Shown here: piece after piece, positions 17,010 through 26,479 of the stretch | Numbering within the stretch: the first letter of the stretch is position 1 | Layout: the number at the start of each line of letters is the position of its first letter | Origin: Eubacteriales bacterium | GTDB lineage: Bacteria > Bacillota > Clostridia > Lachnospirales > Lachnospiraceae | Direction: 5' to 3' | Length of the DNA stretch: 64,000 bases | Assembly (NCBI GenBank): GCA_030526265.1 | Contig: JAUNDE010000001.1 | Location: 1-64,000 of the forward strand | Translations under genes and position numbers: made by a program | Notes under the pieces: model-generated | The model's input: the letters and a program-made list of their open reading frames with translations, nothing else | Told to the model about the DNA's origin: nothing | Databases searched by the model: none

Positions 17010-19124
17010 TTATAAATATTTTAACGGATCTACAGGAACTCCGTTCTCCCACACCTCAAAATGGAGATGAGGACCTGTTGAAATACCTGTCGAACCGACC
17101 TTTGCGATTTCCTGACCAGTACTTACAGTCTGCCCTTTTTGCACGCTAATCGAATTGCAATGCTGGTATAGTGTCAATAGCCCCATCCCATGATCAATTT
17201 TCACATACTTTCCACGTGCATAATTATATGCCACTTCTACGACTTTTCCGGACTTAGATGCGAAAATCGGCTCATTTAAGAATGCTGCATAATCAATTCC
17301 TTTGTGATTTGTTGATGCACCTGCAGTTGGCGCAACTCTCGGGCCAAAATAGTCACTGATCACAGCCTTTCTAATCGGAGGTAGAAGAATGCCTTTTCCT
17401 GATGATCTGACATACGCTCCACCTGCTATAGGACCACTCTGATTCTTTGGAACCAGTCGAACCTGAATGAAATTGATCGGAATCGAATATCCCTGGCTTC
17501 CGGACGCATCTCCGTTCTTTGCCCATCCAAGCCAGCCATACATGCTTATATTTGAACGATAATATACATCATAAAACTGAGCAAGATCTCCCGTCAAACG
17601 GACTTTTATCGCTTCCAGACGCTTATATTCCCCGGATGTTCCTGCCAGTTCTCCTCCTGTTTTCCAGTCCATCCATCCATATGACTGACAGTGAGCAGAA
17701 TATTCTATCGTTCCTTTCGGCACATTCGGATTGCTCTGATCCAGGGTGATGCCAAAACTTTCGAGGATTCTTCCCTCTTTGTAATCAAGCCCTAGTACCT
17801 GATTATTTCCATTTGAAAATACTTCTGTCTCGATGAATTCTTCTTTTATCTCTTCGCTGTCTTCCGACTCGCTTTCATCAACCGTTTCTTCGATCACTCT
17901 CTTCTCTGTCACATATCCATTCAAAGATAGATCTTCATCCTTATATGTCGTGAGATAAGCCTGCGCTGAAGTGTCCGGACAATCTGCAGAATCCTTCGGC
18001 AGGATCTTTATCTCAATCGCTTCCAGACGCTTGGAAAATCCTTCTGTTCCTGCATTCTCTCCATCCTTTGCCCAGCCAAGCCAGCCTTTTGTCTGACTGT
18101 GAACACGGTAGAATACACTGTAATGATTCCCTAGTTCTCCGGTTAATTCGATCCGGATTGCCTCTAAACGTTTTGATTTTCCAGTTGTACCACTCAACGT
18201 CCCATCATAAGCCCAGTCCATCCAACCATAGCTCTGCACATGGGTACGATATCTGATTCCACCCTCGTAGCCAAGGTCTTCTGTATCATAAAGATTGATC
18301 TTAATTCCTTCCAGACGCTTACCTATTCCGGTTGTTCCGCTCAGTGCTCCGTCAGACACCGTACTTTGCCAGCCATAGCTCTGCACATGGGTGCAGTACT
18401 GCAGCTTAGGCGCTATATACGCTTCCTGCCCTTCTGTATCAGGTGCAGACTGCCCTTTCTCTGTCAGGACAACTTCAATCGCCTCCAGACGTTTGGCATA
18501 ACTTGCCGTTCCGGCTTTTTCTCCGTTTTTCGCCCATCCGAGCCATCCGAATGACTGCGCATGCACACGGTAATAAATATCATAGTGAGCCTTTAATTCA
18601 TCCGTCAGTTCAATTTGAATCGCCTCTAAACGCTTTGCCTGTCCAGAAGTTCCGCTCATTGCTCCATCAGCGACCCAATCCTGCCAGCCATATGTCTGTA
18701 CATGAGTGCGATAACGTATTCCACCAGCATATGTACTTTCCCCCACACTCAGCTCAATTGCTTCTAATCGTTTTGACTGTCCAGATGTACCTGCCATTTC
18801 TCCTGTTTTCTTAAAATCCTGCCAACCATATGTCTGTACATGTACACGGTAAGACAGTTCCGGCATCTTAGCCTCTTCCTGAGGAGAATCATTTTCTCTC
18901 AAAACAGAACCCTCAATTTCATCACCATTCTGTTCGTCAGCGTTAATCTCCTGCTCACCAGGTTCCTCCGTGTCAGGTACTGACACTTCATTCATATCTG
19001 TCTCTGTATCCGGGATAATATTCGTCTCTTCCGGATTTTGTTCGCTTTCAGACGCAAAAGCAATAGCAGAATTGCTGATTGCTATCGTAATAATCAGCAA
19101 CCCCGCTAACAGTCGTTTTTTCAT
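17010..19124 (-). CDS. Secreted ChW-repeat protein with M23 endopeptidase domain
   Basis: 704-residue exported wall hydrolase. Signal peptide (about 1-26), an acidic linker (about 27-88), then eight clear ChW repeats (about 92-585) built on the pattern YRTHVQ-YGWQDW...GTSG-KRLEAI-I-L, plus a degenerate element interrupted by an acidic insert around residues 395-440. The C-terminus (about 590-704) is a LytM/M23 metallopeptidase: NHKGIDY supplies His and Asp of the zinc site and GPHLHFEVW the HxH. M23 enzymes cut peptide cross-links in peptidoglycan. It is transcribed alone, with a promoter at 19178-19207, and is separated by 30 kb from the other ChW genes of the window. Confidence 0.93.
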   Translation of the reverse strand: MKKRLLAGLLIITIAISNSAIAFASESEQNPEETNIIPDTETDMNEVSVPDTEEPGEQEINADEQNGDEIEGSVLRENDSPQEEAKMPELSYRVHVQTYGWQDFKKTGEMAGTSGQSKRLEAIELSVGESTYAGGIRYRTHVQTYGWQDWVADGAMSGTSGQAKRLEAIQIELTDELKAHYDIYYRVHAQSFGWLGWAKNGEKAGTASYAKRLEAIEVVLTEKGQSAPDTEGQEAYIAPKLQYCTHVQSYGWQSTVSDGALSGTTGIGKRLEGIKINLYDTEDLGYEGGIRYRTHVQSYGWMDWAYDGTLSGTTGKSKRLEAIRIELTGELGNHYSVFYRVHSQTKGWLGWAKDGENAGTEGFSKRLEAIEIKILPKDSADCPDTSAQAYLTTYKDEDLSLNGYVTEKRVIEETVDESESEDSEEIKEEFIETEVFSNGNNQVLGLDYKEGRILESFGITLDQSNPNVPKGTIEYSAHCQSYGWMDWKTGGELAGTSGEYKRLEAIKVRLTGDLAQFYDVYYRSNISMYGWLGWAKNGDASGSQGYSIPINFIQVRLVPKNQSGPIAGGAYVRSSGKGILLPPIRKAVISDYFGPRVAPTAGASTNHKGIDYAAFLNEPIFASKSGKVVEVAYNYARGKYVKIDHGMGLLTLYQHCNSISVQKGQTVSTGQEIAKVGSTGISTGPHLHFEVWENGVPVDPLKYL

Positions 19125-19177
19125 TACTCTCTTCTCCTAATTACATATCTTTTAATTATAATCACTTTAACTAATTC

Positions 19178-19207
19178 ATTATAAACGAAAACAAAGAGTT
19201 TTTACAA
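19178..19207 (-). promoter_or_regulatory. Promoter of the ChW-M23 gene
   Basis: Minus-strand -35 TTGTAA (19202-19207), 18-bp spacer, -10 TATAAT (19178-19183), about 54 nt before the start codon. Confidence 0.6.
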
Positions 19208-19278
19208 GGAAAATTGTCATTTTTGTAACATTTTTGTAACAAATATTTTGTTCAGATAATCTGCATCCCCCATTCACC

Positions 19279-19307
19279 TTGACGCCCAATACCCAAACCG
19301 ATATAAT
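19279..19307 (+). promoter_or_regulatory. Promoter of the Dlt-like acylation operon
   Basis: -35 TTGACG (19279-19284), 17-bp spacer, -10 TATAAT (19302-19307), about 47 nt before the start at 19354. It diverges from the M23 promoter across a 229-bp gap. Confidence 0.75.
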
Positions 19308-19353
19308 AAAAATAATGTCTACTAACCGATTTTAGAGAAAACAGGAGCACCTA

Positions 19354-20844
19354 ATGAGTAATATTTTACAGCTATTTGAAGCGACCGTTGACCGTTTTCC
19401 GAACAAGACAGCGATCGCATACGAAAACCACCGCTATTCTTTTATGGAATTAAAAGATAAGGCAAGACTCCTCGGCTCTTCGATCCGGAAAAAATGTGGC
19501 CGAAGCCACCCGGTTGCCGTGATCGTAAATCGCGATGCCGAGACGTTGATACTGTTTCTCAGTGTCATCTACAGTGGGAATTATTACATACCGGTCGATC
19601 CGGAAATGCCTCATTCGAAGATCCACTCGATTCTTGAAGATTCAGACCCATCTCTCATACTTGGGGATGAGCAAAATGCTCCATTGATCGAAGCTTTGAA
19701 CTGTAAGGCAGATTTTTTCACGCTGAACGACGCGGACGACTGCACATGCGATTATGAGGAAGTGTCTGCCGATACACCGCTTTATATGGTATATACTTCT
19801 GGGTCTACCGGAAAGCCAAAGGGAGTTCTGAAAAGCCACGGCGCGGTCAAAAGCTTCATCCGGGCATTTGCAGAGACGTTCGATCTGAACGACTCCGAGA
19901 TCATCGGAAATCAGAATCCTTTTTTCTTCGATGCTTCAGCAAAAGATCTGTATCTGATGATGTATACCGGCGCAACACTCGAGATCATCCCGTCAGCGAA
20001 GTTTATTTTCCCTGTCACACTTGTGGAGTATATGAATGAGCGCAGAATCTCCTATGTATGCTGGGTTCCGACAGCGCTTTCTCTCGTAACACAGATGAAT
20101 ACGTTCAAAAAGGTCGTGCCTGAGTATTTAAAAAAGGTACTGTTTGTCGGAGAGGTATTTCCGATGAAGCAGCTTCGCAAATGGTTCGCTGCCCTTCCGA
20201 ATATCACATATGTGAATCTGTATGGTTCCTCTGAGATTGCCGGGATCTGCTGTTACTATGAGATTCAAGAGCTGCCGGAGACACTCGACCGTCTGCCGAT
20301 GGGAAAAGCATTGTCAAATTGCACAGTATTTCTGCAGAATGAAGACGGGATCATCGATGCTCCGAATCAGATCGGTGAAGTATGTATCGCAGGTGATGCG
20401 CTTGCTCTCGAATATTATCACGACCCGGAAAAGACAGCCCGCGTTTTCACAGATGCACTTCTTCCGGACGGAAATACAGGAAGGATCTTAAAGACCGGAG
20501 ATCTCGCTCAGTATGACGAGAACGGAAATCTTGTTTTTGTTTCGAGAAAGGATTTTCAGATCAAACATATGGGAAGAAGAATTGAACTCGGCGAGATCGA
20601 GACGGCCGCCGATTCGATCCGGGACATCCAGCGCTGCTGCTGCCTGTACAATGACAGGAAGAAAAGAATCGAGCTCTTCTGCGAACTGGTTTCGGACAGC
20701 ACCATCACCGGAAAAGAGATACAGAGCATGCTCAGAGAGAAGCTTTCTGACTACATGGTTCCATCGCGGATCAATCTGCTGGAACAGATGCCATTCAATG
20801 CAAATGGTAAAATCAATCGAACACTACTAAAGGAAAAAATGTGA
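19354..20844 (+). CDS. Stand-alone adenylation enzyme, DltA-like
   Basis: ANL-superfamily acyl/aminoacyl-adenylating enzyme of 496 residues, close to the 500 of D-alanine:carrier ligase DltA. It would activate a carboxylic acid with ATP and load it onto the carrier protein encoded next. Core motif YTSGSTGKPKG is at residues 147-157, the YGSSEIAG motif in the middle, GRILKTGDLAQYDENG near 380 and the catalytic Lys in NANGKINRTLLKEKM at the C-terminus. The pocket region differs from true DltA: NPFFFDASAKDLY replaces NQAPFSFDLSVMDLY and LFVGEVFP replaces the CGEVLP segment. Substrate is therefore uncertain: D-alanine, another amino acid or a small acid. Confidence 0.85.
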   Translation: MSNILQLFEATVDRFPNKTAIAYENHRYSFMELKDKARLLGSSIRKKCGRSHPVAVIVNRDAETLILFLSVIYSGNYYIPVDPEMPHSKIHSILEDSDPSLILGDEQNAPLIEALNCKADFFTLNDADDCTCDYEEVSADTPLYMVYTSGSTGKPKGVLKSHGAVKSFIRAFAETFDLNDSEIIGNQNPFFFDASAKDLYLMMYTGATLEIIPSAKFIFPVTLVEYMNERRISYVCWVPTALSLVTQMNTFKKVVPEYLKKVLFVGEVFPMKQLRKWFAALPNITYVNLYGSSEIAGICCYYEIQELPETLDRLPMGKALSNCTVFLQNEDGIIDAPNQIGEVCIAGDALALEYYHDPEKTARVFTDALLPDGNTGRILKTGDLAQYDENGNLVFVSRKDFQIKHMGRRIELGEIETAADSIRDIQRCCCLYNDRKKRIELFCELVSDSTITGKEIQSMLREKLSDYMVPSRINLLEQMPFNANGKINRTLLKEKM

Positions 20845-20854
20845 GGGAAACAAC

Positions 20855-21088
20855 ATGGAAGAATTACTTGAGATTTTAAATGATATTAATCCGGACGTGG
20901 ATTATGAAACAGAAGACAATCTGATTGATGGAAAGGTGTATGATTCATTCAGCATCATCACTCTGATCTCCAATATCTCAGATGAATTTGACATTGAACT
21001 CGGACCGGAACACCTGATTCCGGAAAACTTCAACAGTGCACAGGCGATGTGGGAAATGATTCAGCGTATACAGGAGGAAGGCGAATAA
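20855..21088 (+). CDS. Acyl/peptidyl carrier protein, DltC-like
   Basis: Acidic 77-residue carrier protein. The phosphopantetheine attachment serine is Ser31 in KVYDSFSIITLISN, followed by helix II and the DEFDIELGPEHLIPENFNS segment usual in DltC-type carriers. It starts 10 nt after the adenylation gene and ends 3 nt before the MBOAT gene, so the products are almost certainly partners. It would hand its thioester-bound group to the MBOAT/SGNH membrane pair. Confidence 0.88.
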   Translation: MEELLEILNDINPDVDYETEDNLIDGKVYDSFSIITLISNISDEFDIELGPEHLIPENFNSAQAMWEMIQRIQEEGE

Positions 21089-21091
21089 TCT

Positions 21092-22684
21092 ATGGATATA
21101 CTATCATTCGGCTTTCTGATGTTTACGGTCCTGCTGATCGTATTGTATTATGCTTTTCCGAAAAAATATCAGTGGATCATACTGCTTCTGTTCAGTATGT
21201 TTTTCTACTGTCTGGGCGGCATCAAGAGTGTACTCTTTATCCTGATCACAGCTTCCTCTACCTACGGAGCTGCCAGGTACATTCAGCAGAACAACGATCA
21301 TCAAAAAAAATACATAAAAGAGCACAAATCCGAGCTTTCCAAAGAAGAAAAGAACGAGTTCAAGGCAATGGAAAAAAAGAAACGAAAACGCATTCTTATC
21401 CTGACTCTTGTTTTAAACTTTGGAATTCTCTGTTCCTTTAAATACATCCATTTCGCGATCGATCAGATCAACACGATTGCGAATGTACTCGGGAATTCCG
21501 GCATAGACAATTCTTTCCGCTGGATCATCCCGCTCGGTATCTCATTCTACACATTCCAGTCTATGGGATATCTTCTGGATGTTTACTGGAACAAGTGTAC
21601 TGCAGAGAAGAATTACCTGAAAGTATTGTTATTCACTTCATTCTTCCCGCAGATCACACAGGGTCCGATCAGTAACTTTAACCAGTTAAGCGGTGAACTA
21701 TTCAAAGAGCATTCCTTTGATTATCACAATTATTCATGGGGTGCCCAGCGTATGATCTGGGGCTTTTTCAAGAAAATGGTACTTGCAAATATGCTTTCTG
21801 TCTTCGTTCAGGATGTTTTTGCTAACTATTCCCAGTATTCCGGAATCACGACTCTGATCGGCGCCTTCATGTACAGCGCCCAGATCTATACAGACTTCTC
21901 CGGATATATGGATATCATGTGCGGTCTGTGTGAGATCCTCGGAATCCGGCTGACTGAAAACTTCGAACGGCCGTATTTCTCGAAATCGATCGCTGAATAC
22001 TGGCGCAGATGGCACATCAGTCTGGGAGCATGGTTTAAGAACTATATTTACTATCCGATGGCAATGGCAAAATGGAACCAGAAGCTTGGAAGACTCGCAA
22101 AAGAAAAACTTGGAAAATCATTTGGAAATTATCTTCCTGCATCCGTTGCCCTTGTCGTTGTCTGGCTGGCAACCGGTCTCTGGCACGGAGCGAGCTGGGC
22201 TTATATTGCCTGGGGCGGAGTGAACGGTCTGTTCATCATTTTCTCCATGTGGATGGAGCATATTTATGAGAAATGGAAAAAGGTTCTTCGCATCAACGAA
22301 AGCACCTGGCTTTGGAGAGCATTCCAGACGATTCGTACGTTTATCCTCGTGACATTCATCAAAGTATTGCCTGAAGTCGGAACACTCTCCGATGGATTCG
22401 GTCTGTGGAAACAGGTCTTCACAAACCACCATATTCCGGCATCTTATGGGGAACTTCTTCCGTTTGTAACGAGCGATCTGGAGCTGCTTGTCATTATCCT
22501 TGGTCTTGTTCTTGTATTTGTGACAAGCCTGATTCAGAGAAAACTACCGATCCGGGCATGGCTTGAGCAGAAAACGAGCTATCCGGTTCGCATTCTCATT
22601 TACTGTATTTTATTTTTCCTGATCATGTATTACGGAGTTCCGGCCTCCGGGAAAGCAGGAGGTTTTATGTATGCACAATTTTAA
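21092..22684 (+). CDS. MBOAT-family O-acyltransferase, DltB-like
   Basis: Polytopic membrane O-acyltransferase of 530 residues, somewhat longer than typical DltB. It carries the family motifs YWRRWHISLGAWFKNYIYYP (His308) and TGLWHGASWAYIAWG with the invariant His365, and about 11 transmembrane segments. A basic cytoplasmic loop (residues 65-102) could contact the carrier protein. DltB-like proteins carry the acyl group across the membrane. It overlaps the SGNH gene by 14 nt, which indicates translational coupling. Confidence 0.9.
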   Translation: MDILSFGFLMFTVLLIVLYYAFPKKYQWIILLLFSMFFYCLGGIKSVLFILITASSTYGAARYIQQNNDHQKKYIKEHKSELSKEEKNEFKAMEKKKRKRILILTLVLNFGILCSFKYIHFAIDQINTIANVLGNSGIDNSFRWIIPLGISFYTFQSMGYLLDVYWNKCTAEKNYLKVLLFTSFFPQITQGPISNFNQLSGELFKEHSFDYHNYSWGAQRMIWGFFKKMVLANMLSVFVQDVFANYSQYSGITTLIGAFMYSAQIYTDFSGYMDIMCGLCEILGIRLTENFERPYFSKSIAEYWRRWHISLGAWFKNYIYYPMAMAKWNQKLGRLAKEKLGKSFGNYLPASVALVVVWLATGLWHGASWAYIAWGGVNGLFIIFSMWMEHIYEKWKKVLRINESTWLWRAFQTIRTFILVTFIKVLPEVGTLSDGFGLWKQVFTNHHIPASYGELLPFVTSDLELLVIILGLVLVFVTSLIQRKLPIRAWLEQKTSYPVRILIYCILFFLIMYYGVPASGKAGGFMYAQF

Positions 22685-23705
22685 ACAGGCTTTTAAAACG
22701 ACCTTTTGTTTCCTCCTGACCATTGCCGTTATCAGCTTTGGACTGATGGAATTCTACTTCCGGTCAACGAACTATTATTATCAGGACGGCGACATTCGTG
22801 AAGAATTCGCAGGTACGATCGACTATGCAATATCAGGTGCATCACACGGAATGCGCGCCTTCAACGCTGAACGCATCAATGAAAATCTAAATGTGAGCAG
22901 CTACAATCTGTGCAGTTCCCGTATGACGATGAAGGGCCGTTACGACATTCTGAAAGAAGAACTGGCTAGGAATCCGATTCAAACCGTTGTGATCGAATTA
23001 TCCTATGATTCGATGTCCCGCAATCGCAAGGAAGAAGGCCCGGAGGGCGATATCTATGTACTCGGAAGATTGAACGGGATCTCAAACCGGCTGAAATTCT
23101 TCTTTTCAAGCTTTTATCTTTCAGAGTATCCAAATATGTATTACGACACGGTTTCCCGCGGCTGCTACGGAGTCATCTGTATGCTGACCGGGAAATTACA
23201 GCTGCAGCAGGCATCAACGATCCGCGGATATTTCCCGTATTCAGAGCCTGATCAGGGTGTTCCGGAGCTTACGAAGGAGCTGTATGACAGTGATACCTTT
23301 GACACGACTGTCAACGATTATAACGAAGAATACCTGAACAAGACACTGGATCTTTGCGAAGAATACGGCACGAAAGTGATCCTTGTCACCACACCACTTT
23401 CAGAGTTCACGATATATCGCTGTACAAATCTTGATGATTTTTATCACTATTACAGTGACCTGGCAAGAGAACGAAATATCGAATATTACGATTTCAATCT
23501 CCTGAAAAACAAAACCGAATTATTCCATGATCAGGGTTCATTCTATGATGAAGCGCACCTGAACAATGCCGGTGCCGAGGCATTCTCAAATGTATTTTGT
23601 GATATCATGACAAAAGCGGATAATGGGGAAGACGTCAGTGAATATTTCTACAGTTCCTATCAGGACAGAGACGAGATACGCTCTGCGCATCTCGTCTCTG
23701 ATTAG
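22671..23705 (+). CDS. SGNH/DltD-like extracytoplasmic acyltransferase
   Basis: 344-residue protein with one N-terminal membrane anchor (about 8-30) and an extracellular SGNH-hydrolase-like domain. The nucleophile is Ser58 in DYAISGASHGMRAF and the Asp/His pair is in FYDEAHLNNAGAEAF near residue 295. DltD proteins move the acyl group from DltB to the teichoic acid; here the final acceptor is likely a wall polymer. The residues needed for catalysis are in place. GGAGG lies 8 nt before the ATG, inside the MBOAT gene. Sequence otherwise differs from standard DltD (short, DUF1574-like). Confidence 0.82.
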   Translation: MHNFKQAFKTTFCFLLTIAVISFGLMEFYFRSTNYYYQDGDIREEFAGTIDYAISGASHGMRAFNAERINENLNVSSYNLCSSRMTMKGRYDILKEELARNPIQTVVIELSYDSMSRNRKEEGPEGDIYVLGRLNGISNRLKFFFSSFYLSEYPNMYYDTVSRGCYGVICMLTGKLQLQQASTIRGYFPYSEPDQGVPELTKELYDSDTFDTTVNDYNEEYLNKTLDLCEEYGTKVILVTTPLSEFTIYRCTNLDDFYHYYSDLARERNIEYYDFNLLKNKTELFHDQGSFYDEAHLNNAGAEAFSNVFCDIMTKADNGEDVSEYFYSSYQDRDEIRSAHLVSD

Positions 23706-23770
23706 CGGTCGGCAAATGCCATTTCGTGCAAGCACGATGTCACTTGCCTCGTCGCCATAACAAAAAAAAT

Positions 23771-23799
23771 ACGGAAGACTGCCTCAGGTAGCCTTCCGT
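23771..23799. terminator. Bidirectional terminator between acylation operon and MerR gene
   Basis: Hairpin ACGGAAG...CTTCCGT with a mismatched inner stem, flanked by AAAAAAAAT on the left and ATTTTTAT on the right, so it serves both convergent units. Confidence 0.8.
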
Positions 23800-23860
23800 A
23801 TTTTTATGCCGACACGCCAGCGTCTGCGTTTCATATTTCCTGTTTCTCATGTTCCTTTTT

Positions 23861-25045
23861 TCACGACTTCACAGCAATGAATACTCCCGCATCCTTCGTA
23901 ATATGAAATCCATTCTTTGTCAGTCTCTTTACATATGCCCGGAATTCACTGTAACGGTCCGGAATATACTGTCCCTGATTTCCGTGACACGATAAAACAT
24001 ACGAAATGAGCGGTTCAAAATCCATAACAACAAGTTCGTCTTCGAACTGAATCCATTCCACAGAATCAAAAAACGGCTCAAGAATCTCTTTTCCATTCTC
24101 TTTTCCAAAGCTTTCATACAGCTTCTCTGCTGACAATGTGATCCTTTCATCAAATTTCTGAACAAGATGGCTGATCTCTTTCATATGTTCCTGCCCATAT
24201 GTTCCACAGAGGAAGCGCCCACCTGGTCTCAGAACTCTTCTCACCTCTTCACACACCTGCCCGATGTCTTCACAATAGAACAGCATATGGTTTGCGATGA
24301 CAAGGTCGAATGAACCATCCTCAAACGGTATTTCTTTACAGTCGAACACACGATACCGGAATCTCTCATCCATATGACCGATCTTTCTTCTCGCATCCCG
24401 GACCATACCGTCCGAAATATCTGACAGCACAACATCAAGATCGTCCGGAAGCAACTGCATATTCTCGACCCAAAGCTCTCCGTCTCCACATCCGATCTCC
24501 AGAATACGCATTCCGGAATGCACCTTCATCTTCTCAAAGATCCATGGAAACCATCCCTGTTTATTCTTCGAATACAGGCTGTGAAGATGAATCCTTGCGG
24601 AGATGTTCGACGCATCCTGATACTGGTTTTTCAGGCTCTTCTCAAAGCCAGTCAGACGAATCAGTTTGACCATATCACTCCAGTCGATCGTCTTCTCATT
24701 TCGGATTGCTTCCGCAGTATCCTGAATCGTATGCTCGACAAGCTGCAACTGTTCTATACGGTCTCTTACGAGTTTTAGCTGTATGTTCAGAGAATTCTCC
24801 ATAAACCGGTAATCCGTATCGTGGATGATCATCTCCCGGATATCATCGAGAGAAAATCCGAGATATTTCAAAAGAAGTATCTGCTGAAGCATCGCAAAGT
24901 CCTCTTCCGTATAGAAACGAGCACCGGCTTCTGTCACAAAGGACGGCTTTAAGATATTCTGTTTGTCATAGTAGCGGATCGTGCGAAGCGTCACACCCGC
25001 CATACGGGCGAACTCTCCGGATGAATAATAACCATTTTTCTTCAT
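23861..25045 (-). CDS. MerR-family regulator fused to SAM-dependent methyltransferase
   Basis: 394-residue chimera. Residues 1-75 are a MerR winged helix (YYSSGEFARMAGVTLRTIRYYDKQNILKPSF, then DFAMLQQILLLKYLGFSLDDI), 76-140 a coiled-coil dimerisation helix. From about 160 it is a class I methyltransferase: RILEIGCGDGELWVENM (SAM-binding loop), DVVLSDISDGMV, and FDLVIANHMLFYCED. MerR-methyltransferase fusions occur in Firmicutes, but the effector and the methyl acceptor are not known to me. The start at 25045 is taken from AAGGAG 10 nt upstream. It lies 20 nt after the glycosyltransferase at 25065 and may be read through with it; the link to polysaccharide control is inference. Confidence 0.85.
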   Translation of the reverse strand: MKKNGYYSSGEFARMAGVTLRTIRYYDKQNILKPSFVTEAGARFYTEEDFAMLQQILLLKYLGFSLDDIREMIIHDTDYRFMENSLNIQLKLVRDRIEQLQLVEHTIQDTAEAIRNEKTIDWSDMVKLIRLTGFEKSLKNQYQDASNISARIHLHSLYSKNKQGWFPWIFEKMKVHSGMRILEIGCGDGELWVENMQLLPDDLDVVLSDISDGMVRDARRKIGHMDERFRYRVFDCKEIPFEDGSFDLVIANHMLFYCEDIGQVCEEVRRVLRPGGRFLCGTYGQEHMKEISHLVQKFDERITLSAEKLYESFGKENGKEILEPFFDSVEWIQFEDELVVMDFEPLISYVLSCHGNQGQYIPDRYSEFRAYVKRLTKNGFHITKDAGVFIAVKS

Positions 25046-25064
25046 GATCACGATACTCCTTACG

Positions 25065-26474
25065 TTACACAGACAGTCGTTTTCCCTCCCATCTCGGGAA
25101 TAAAACGATCATTTTCTCACGGGAAGCTCCATGTAAAAATTCTTTTGCCGACATAATCAACATATCATTCTCATAACTGTCGAGCGTCTGCTGAAGCACT
25201 TCTCTGTGGAAATATCCACACTCCACTTTGGAAATGCCCTGATAAGCTCTCTTTCCATCTTTGACTCCGGCATAAAGTACAGATTCTTTTTTATCAAACA
25301 GTCTGCCGACAACCACATCGACATCTTTCCTCTGTACACAGCCCAGGATCTGACGCAGCCAGCCATTTCCTCTCACCTGAACTGCACCGTCGATCAGTAC
25401 GATATAGTCATCCGTTTCTCTGACTTTTTTCATCACTTCTGCATGGTCGTATCCGCGGATAAAACGGACATTCTCATACCCCATCGTTTTCTTGATCTTC
25501 AGGAAATTCTTCTTCTGAACATTCCCTGTGACCGCAATCACAACATTTGGATTACCTTCTACCTGATAATCAAGTTCGTAAAAACCCGGATACTCTGACA
25601 GTCTCACCTCACCCGATTCATGCATTCTCTCCAGATGAGCAAGAATCGCATTCTTTCCGGCTTCGTAAGCATACATTTTGCTCTCCGGGTCCATTGCAGT
25701 CGACTGTTCATGCACGCGCCAGTGATAGAGCACTTTACTGATATGCCGCACTTCCTCTGCCTGCTCCACACACCTGAGGATCAGGTCATAATCCTGCGCA
25801 CCATCGTATTCTTTCCGAAAGCCTCCCACCAGATCAAGGATACTCTTTTTCACAACGAAGAAATGACAGATATAATTATTCTCCCGAAGCATCATCAGAT
25901 CAAAATCTGTCTTGTAATGTGGCTCAAAATATCTCTCTGTATTCCAGCTCACCTTATCCTCATCTGAATAAAGCACGTCCGCTTTCGGATGTCTTCCGAT
26001 TTCTTTCGCCACGCACTCCAGAGCATCTTTTTCAAGTATATCGTCATGATCTAATAATCCAATAAAGTCTCCCGTTGCAAATTCAAGCGCAGCATTTGTA
26101 TTTTCAGAAATCCCTTTATTCTCCTTTAGTTTCTTATAAATGATCCTGGAATCATCATATTGTTTCACGACATTCCAGACAGAATCGTCGGAACTTCCGT
26201 CTGCAATGCAGAGTTCCCAGTTCGGATACGTCTGTTCCACGACAGAGGAAAGCATTTCCCGCAGGAATTTCTCCGGCGTGTGATACGCAGGAACAAGAAT
26301 ACTGAACTTCATATCCGTATTTTCCAGGACAAAATCGTTCACATATTCCGGTATCTCAAACTGAGATTCTTCGGGACTGCTCTTTTTCTTTGTCAGCTTA
26401 TGCATTACTTTATAGACAAATAATCGAATACCGTATTTTTGGATATAATCGGTCAGTTTATTTATTTTCTTCAT
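25065..26474 (-). CDS. GT2 glycosyltransferase with degenerate second domain
   Basis: 469 residues. The N-terminal GT2 domain (about 55-280) is complete: FSILVPAYHTPEKFLREML, GLLDHDDILEKDALE with the DxD-like HDD, VLYSDEDKV and the YDGAQDYDLILRC acceptor motif. The following region (about 310-430) begins like a second GT2 domain but has no recognisable DxD or catalytic motif. It starts 6 nt after the previous gene, within an operon headed by wzm. By analogy with the longer paralogues at 31020 and 32772 it adds one sugar of the polymer; which one cannot be told. Confidence 0.82.
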   Translation of the reverse strand: MKKINKLTDYIQKYGIRLFVYKVMHKLTKKKSSPEESQFEIPEYVNDFVLENTDMKFSILVPAYHTPEKFLREMLSSVVEQTYPNWELCIADGSSDDSVWNVVKQYDDSRIIYKKLKENKGISENTNAALEFATGDFIGLLDHDDILEKDALECVAKEIGRHPKADVLYSDEDKVSWNTERYFEPHYKTDFDLMMLRENNYICHFFVVKKSILDLVGGFRKEYDGAQDYDLILRCVEQAEEVRHISKVLYHWRVHEQSTAMDPESKMYAYEAGKNAILAHLERMHESGEVRLSEYPGFYELDYQVEGNPNVVIAVTGNVQKKNFLKIKKTMGYENVRFIRGYDHAEVMKKVRETDDYIVLIDGAVQVRGNGWLRQILGCVQRKDVDVVVGRLFDKKESVLYAGVKDGKRAYQGISKVECGYFHREVLQQTLDSYENDMLIMSAKEFLHGASREKMIVLFPRWEGKRLSV

Positions 26475-26479
26475 AACGG

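Noticed and set aside
17437..18851. Regularly spaced DNA repeats that could be mistaken for a CRISPR or satellite array (also in 50-64 kb)
   Set aside because: The repeats are in frame and encode ChW protein repeats; spacing and spacers are coding and the units are imperfect.
19354..23705. Calling the plus-strand operon a standard dltABCD
   Set aside because: The catalytic layout fits but pocket motifs and the SGNH protein differ, so I kept Dlt-like names without gene symbols.
23706..23770. Small RNA or attachment site in the GC-rich stretch after the SGNH gene
   Set aside because: A short TCGTGCAAGCACGA repeat is visible but there is no promoter, no second copy and no integrase.
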